Shown here in pieces: positions 60,009 to 64,000 of a stretch of 64,000 bases of DNA. The notes below the pieces were generated by a model, which did not search any database, had not been told where the DNA came from, and worked only from the letters and a program-made list of their open reading frames with translations. Where the stretch lies: contig JBBHKE010002422.1 of the NCBI GenBank assembly GCA_037447655.1, forward strand, positions 126,001 through 190,000, read 5' to 3'. A program made the translations under genes and the position numbers. How positions within the stretch are numbered: position 1 is the first letter of the stretch; each line of letters opens with the position of its first letter. The DNA comes from Zygnema cylindricum (taxonomy: Eukaryota; Streptophyta; Zygnematophyceae; Zygnematales; Zygnemataceae).

Positions 60009-60426
60009 AGAGAGGGAGGGAGAGGGAGGGGGGGGGGGAGGGGAAGGGAGAGGGAGAGGGGGAGGAAGAGGGGGAGGGAAGAGGGGGAGGAAGAGGGGGA
60101 GGAAGAGGGAGAGGAAGAGGGAGAGGAAGAGGGAGAGTGAGGGAGAGGGAGAGGGAGAGGGAGAGGGAGAGGAAGAGGGAGAGGGAGAGGGAGAGGGAGA
60201 GGGAGAGGGAGAGGGAGAGGGAGAGGGAGGGGAGAGGGAGAGGGAGAGGGAGAGGGAGAGGGGAGAGGGAGAGGGAGAGGGAGAGGGAGAGGGAGAGGGA
60301 GAGGGAGAGGGAGAGGGAGAGGGTGAGGGAGAGGGAGAGGGAGAGGGAGAGGGAGAGGGAGAGGGAGAGGGAGAGGGAGTGGGAGAGGGAGAGGGAGAGG
60401 GAGAGGGAGAGGGAGAGGGAAAGAGA
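60009..60426. repeat. GGGAGA-type polypurine minisatellite, about 415 bp
   Basis: Almost every base on the plus strand is a purine. Long frames through it (Arg/Glu or Leu/Ser) are artefacts. Confidence 0.97.
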
Positions 60427-60429
60427 GAA

Positions 60430-61028
60430 ATTGACCATCATTTCTTTTGTGTCATAATCACAAATCTCTCACAGAAAAAATTTATGTTTACTCCAAAAAA
60501 CTAAGTCATCAAAAGTAACACAATTATTAAAAAAAAAAACAAAAAATATGCAGTTGCGCATCTTCTTTTAAAGTCCTTTCTTATCCTACACAAGCCTTCT
60601 TTGAGGCGATAAAAACTTACTCATTGAATTGTAGATTAATTGAAAAAATAAAATTGACTTCGAGCTTCGACATAACTCTCACTAATGTCTAAAAAAAGTT
60701 AAACCCACGATATTCCTTAATCCTCCTTAGTCTAAAATTCCTCACTCTCCCTCAATTTTGCCTCTCTCCCTCTGTCTCCCTCGCTTTCCCTCAGTCTCAA
60801 CCACTCTCCCTCTCTCTCCCTCGCTGTCTCACTCGCTCCCTCGCTCTCCCGCTCTTCGGCTCGCTCCATCTCTTTCCCATTCTCTTTCTCTTTCCCAGTG
60901 ACCACTAATTTTAGGTGTGTCTTGCTCTACTTCACATAATTCTCTCTCATTCTCTCTCCCACTCTCTTCCACTCCTCCCCACTCTTTTCCACTCTCTTCC
61001 TCTCTCTCTTCCTCTCTTTCTCCCTCTC
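60430..61028. other. Intergenic, CT-rich low complexity from about 60730
   Basis: AT-rich, then CTCCCT-rich sequence. A segment at about 60900-60950 is a diverged copy of 61025-61080. Confidence 0.5.
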
Positions 61029-61451
61029 TCAATGCCCACTAATTTTAGTAGTCTCTCTCTCTACTTTACATGATTCAAGCTTAGCCCCTAAGAGACCTTC
61101 GCAACCCGGTACAAAATCTAAAGAAACCGCGTAATATAAATAAATAGTACAAAGGATGACTAAAAGTAAAAGAGCCCATAAAAGAAACCTGTGTCTACTC
61201 ACTAACGCCGACCACGAGTTATCGTATTCCTTCGAATATTTTTGGGAATCCTTTGAAATTTTTGAACCGGATTTCGTGACTTTGGGAGATAAGTGCATTC
61301 CATTTCCATTTCCATCACTCTCCAAATCTTTACTGTCTTCTGTAGTCATTTGAAAAGGAAATAATAAAGTTTGACGACGAAATGTTGAAGGGGAAAGTAA
61401 ATGCTTTACTACTCGATTGTCCGTTTCTTCCTCTTGGGGAGATTTGAACAT
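61029..61451 (-). CDS. Hypothetical single-pass membrane protein
   Basis: An open frame of 140 codons, minus strand; the Met at about 61349 (MTTEDSKDLESDGNGNG) may be the true start. The predicted protein has a hydrophilic Ser/Lys-rich N-terminus, a hydrophobic helix LLWALLLLVILCTIYLYYAV suited to one membrane pass, then a short part VPGCEGLLGAKLESC with two Cys. The final residues (KVERETTKISGH) lie in low-complexity DNA that is repeated 120 bp downstream (LCEVEQDTPKISGH), so the real gene probably ends or splices before them. There is no signal for a known family. It may be one exon of a gene or a remnant. Confidence 0.4.
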   Translation of the reverse strand: MFKSPQEEETDNRVVKHLLSPSTFRRQTLLFPFQMTTEDSKDLESDGNGNGMHLSPKVTKSGSKISKDSQKYSKEYDNSWSALVSRHRFLLWALLLLVILCTIYLYYAVSLDFVPGCEGLLGAKLESCKVERETTKISGH

Positions 61452-61552
61452 GTCCTTTTAACAACCACGGCCAGGTTTTCCACTGTTGGAGTCGATAATA
61501 TTAAACTCGGAAAAACAGATAGTTACAGTGATTCAAGAAAAAAAAATGATTA

Positions 61553-61685
61553 CAGGAAAAAGTCGATTCTTAGGAAAAAATCGATTCTAGGAAAAAGTCG
61601 ATTCTAGGAAAAAGTCGATTCAAGAAAAAAGTCGATTTGAGAAAAAAGTTGATTCAAGAAAAAAGGAAAAAGGTTGATTCGAAAA
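61553..61685. repeat. Tandem repeat, about 16-17 bp units
   Basis: GGAAAAAGTCGATTCTA-like units repeated about seven times with drift. Confidence 0.9.
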
Positions 61686-62103
61686 ATTCCCTTCCTGGAA
61701 AAAAAACCATTAATAAATTCTTTACTGTCAGGCAAATGCTTCAACAAAAAAAAAAAAAAAATCTTACGTCGAGCCTGATCAATCTCACACACCCAAAAAG
61801 AAAAGAAAGCTTATCATAAAAAGGAAAAGAATAAATATGCGTCCAACAGTAAGAATGTCACCAGCTTTCCAGCTGTAAAAAGCTAAAATACAAACTTTAT
61901 AAATTTCCTCTCTCACTTTTTTTTGTTAACTTCAAAACTTATAAAAATCCAAGAAGCGAACTGTTTCAAAATGGATTAAAGTATTAGCCCCTCGTTTTTA
62001 AAGTTCGTAAATTATTACCGTTAACACTTTCTCAGTTTTAACCTCACTAAACTATATTTCACACATAATGAATTATTAGCGCCAAAATGGATTACTACAT
62101 CTC

Positions 62104-62150
62104 CCTCCCTTCCTCCCTCCCTCCCTCCCTCACTCCCTCCCTCCTTTCTA
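62104..62150. repeat. CCCT microsatellite
   Basis: Imperfect CCTCCCT/CCCT repeat. Confidence 0.85.
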
Positions 62151-62779
62151 AAGTGTGTTTTGCCTAGTGGCTCATCATGGACCACTTAACCACTACTCTT
62201 ATCAACAATAATTTGTGATTTTGGGTCAAAAAAGTCGCATTGGAAGTTGTGTTATTAACATTAGTCGATGATTAGGTCAAAAAAACCTCGGTTAAACTCG
62301 AGTGCTATCCACACTAATTCATATTTTCAAAATATTGTTTCACTCAACGGTTCCTAGACTCCGTTAATTATTAGAACTGAACATTTTTATATATTTTTAT
62401 ATACATGGCATATTTATATTTATATTTACACACATAGGAAAAAGTCATCTTTATTTTATTTGTTTTTATTTATAAAAGTATTTTTACTTTCACATATTTA
62501 AAACCGGAACTCGAAAAACACCTATCGATATTAGTCACCTATGAAACAAGCATATTTTTTAACACTTTAAGGTTCTTAGAGAGATTCCTAAATAATAATG
62601 TACTAATTTCCCAAAGCTAGCTAGAGGGTTTTCTTATGCCTTTATCTATGTTTTATATTTATTTATTTATTTGTTTTATTTAAATGGGAAATCTTTCATA
62701 CAACTAATAAGTGTACAACATTCCACGTTACTCTCCGTATACTTCTTTGTACAATCATCCTACATCTACTTGTACATCT

Positions 62780-63270
62780 ATTGTTAATCGCACATTTGTA
62801 AATACAATTTTACACCTATTTTAACATCTATTTGTACATCTTTACTTTAACATAAATTTGTATATATTGGTGATTGCAAATTTGTAGATTCAATTGTACA
62901 CCTATAGTATCTATTTGAACATCGATCGCTAATTGCACATTTGAACATTCAATTTTACACCTATATTGACATCTATTTGTACAGTTATTGTTAATTGCAC
63001 AGTAGACCTGTTTTAACACATATCCATACATTTATTGTTAACTGCACATTTCTAGACTTAATTGTACACGTATTTTAACATCGATTTCTACAGCTATACT
63101 CAGTTGCACACTTGTAGACTTTATTTTAGACCTATTTTAACACCTATTCATACAGTTATCATTAATTGCAAATTTGTAGATTCAATTGTACACCTATTTT
63201 AACATCTATTTGTACATCTATCGTTCATCGTACGTTCGTAGATTTATTGCACAATTATTTTAACATCAAT
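62780..63270. repeat. Diverged minisatellite, about 62-70 bp units
   Basis: About seven or eight copies with the words TTAATTGCACATTTGTAGA, TCAATTGTACACCTATTTTA and ACATCTATTTGTACA in fixed order. Confidence 0.85.
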
Positions 63271-64000
63271 GAATGTGCTGCTTTGTAAAATCCATACAAA
63301 ATCTGACCGTACAATATCCGTTCATTCTTTGGTGAAACTCTGCATTAACTCCTGTTTAATCAATTTGTAGTCCATTTGTTCATAAACTCATTCAATTAAG
63401 AAATTTAAACACTTTTGGAGACAATCTTCACACATTTATCCGTACAACATTTTGGCCAGTTCACCCTTGAATCCGTACATTTTGTAGTACAATACTCACT
63501 ATATCTTCTTAAAGTAAATCCGTACTTTTTTAAGTTCATAAAAAGAGTCCGTACAATTTGCAGTACAACATTCAATAAAAGTGAATCCGTGCAGTTTGAG
63601 ATCCGTACATTTTATGAATCCGTACATTCGCACAAGCAGACAAAATTCCATACGTTTGTTTTGTTTCTTCCTGAAAATTATAAAAAAAAAAAAAAAAACT
63701 ATAGACATCCATACAACTCGCAACTAGCGATTAAAAAAAAAAAAAAAGGAGAGAAAGGGAGGATTTACTTCTAATGCTTCCAAAACCTCGCTTTACAGAT
63801 CTGATTCCCTTTGTACTTTCTAGGGTTAGTTTCCACTCCAAAACTTCAAAAACCTTTGTTTTTTGTCGTTTTCCTCCTTAAGAAATCTGTTAAACAAAAA
63901 AAAGAGGGAAAAAAAACGTATCCTTGTTGTGGATTTTCAAATTTTGGAAGAAGTTAAGTTGAAAAAATAAGTTGTTGTCGATTTAACAACAAGTGTAGAA

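Larger units (their letters stand above)
61452..64000. other. AT-rich intergenic with minisatellites, no gene
   Basis: Holds the three repeat arrays listed separately and, from about 63470 to 63640, repeated (A/G)TCCGTAC words. No coding sequence could be supported. Confidence 0.5.

Noticed and set aside
60137-60457. Open frames through the GGGAGA tract
   Set aside because: Same artefact of simple sequence; both strands and several frames are open.

Overview
The window looks like nuclear DNA of a green plant (streptophyte); I cannot name the species. The support is a 60S ribosomal protein L8 (uL2) gene with canonical GT-AG introns, exon fragments that read like a plant chloroplast-type 2-Cys peroxiredoxin, and dense Ty1/copia, Ty3/gypsy and MITE content in AT-rich DNA. 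Nothing bacterial, organellar or viral is visible. The only gene I consider intact is RPL8 (8645-11107, minus strand, three exons).

Layout. 1-1000: GC-rich low-complexity ORF with seven CACGTG boxes. 2650-5713: decayed minus-strand coding sequence of unknown family, split by a 220-bp (CT)n tract. 6189-6672: hAT-like MITE. 8645-11107: RPL8. 11377-12671: a MITE with another MITE nested inside it, both with 8-bp target duplications. 14217-18576: dead Ty3/gypsy element, then its 3' LTR. 19.4-22.3 kb: perfect hairpin, then a chain of MITEs, one inserted into the end of a sister copy, then a Harbinger-like element. 22534-27586: copia element A, truncated at its 3' end. 28.0-30.0 kb: more MITEs. 30492-31518: lone copia LTR. 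31990-32723: minus-strand copia fragment. 34471-34874: 202-bp tandem duplication.

35.4-51.2 kb is an array of degenerate 2-Cys peroxiredoxin exon fragments (two or three partial units). It has been invaded by a solo LTR (36370-37533), copia element B (37954-44450), a truncated copia C (45684-47608) and copia element E (51206-57540). 57549-59455 is an unrecognised broken minus-strand ORF rich in charged low-complexity sequence. 60.0-60.4 kb is a GGGAGA-type polypurine tract. 61.0-64.0 kb is AT-rich with one single-pass membrane ORF and minisatellites.

The most interesting pattern concerns the copia LTRs. All nine LTR copies long enough to judge carry, about 205-231 bp from the LTR start and antisense to the element, a tRNA-like module: a B-box matching GWTCRANNC, an A-box-like/D-arm segment, and a run of at least four T just after the T-arm. 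This looks like an RNA polymerase III unit embedded in the LTR, comparable in logic to Cassandra LTRs that carry 5S rRNA. In the same family the gag start codon lies inside the LTR, as in yeast Ty1. All retrotransposon reading frames here are interrupted, so activity would have to come from other copies.
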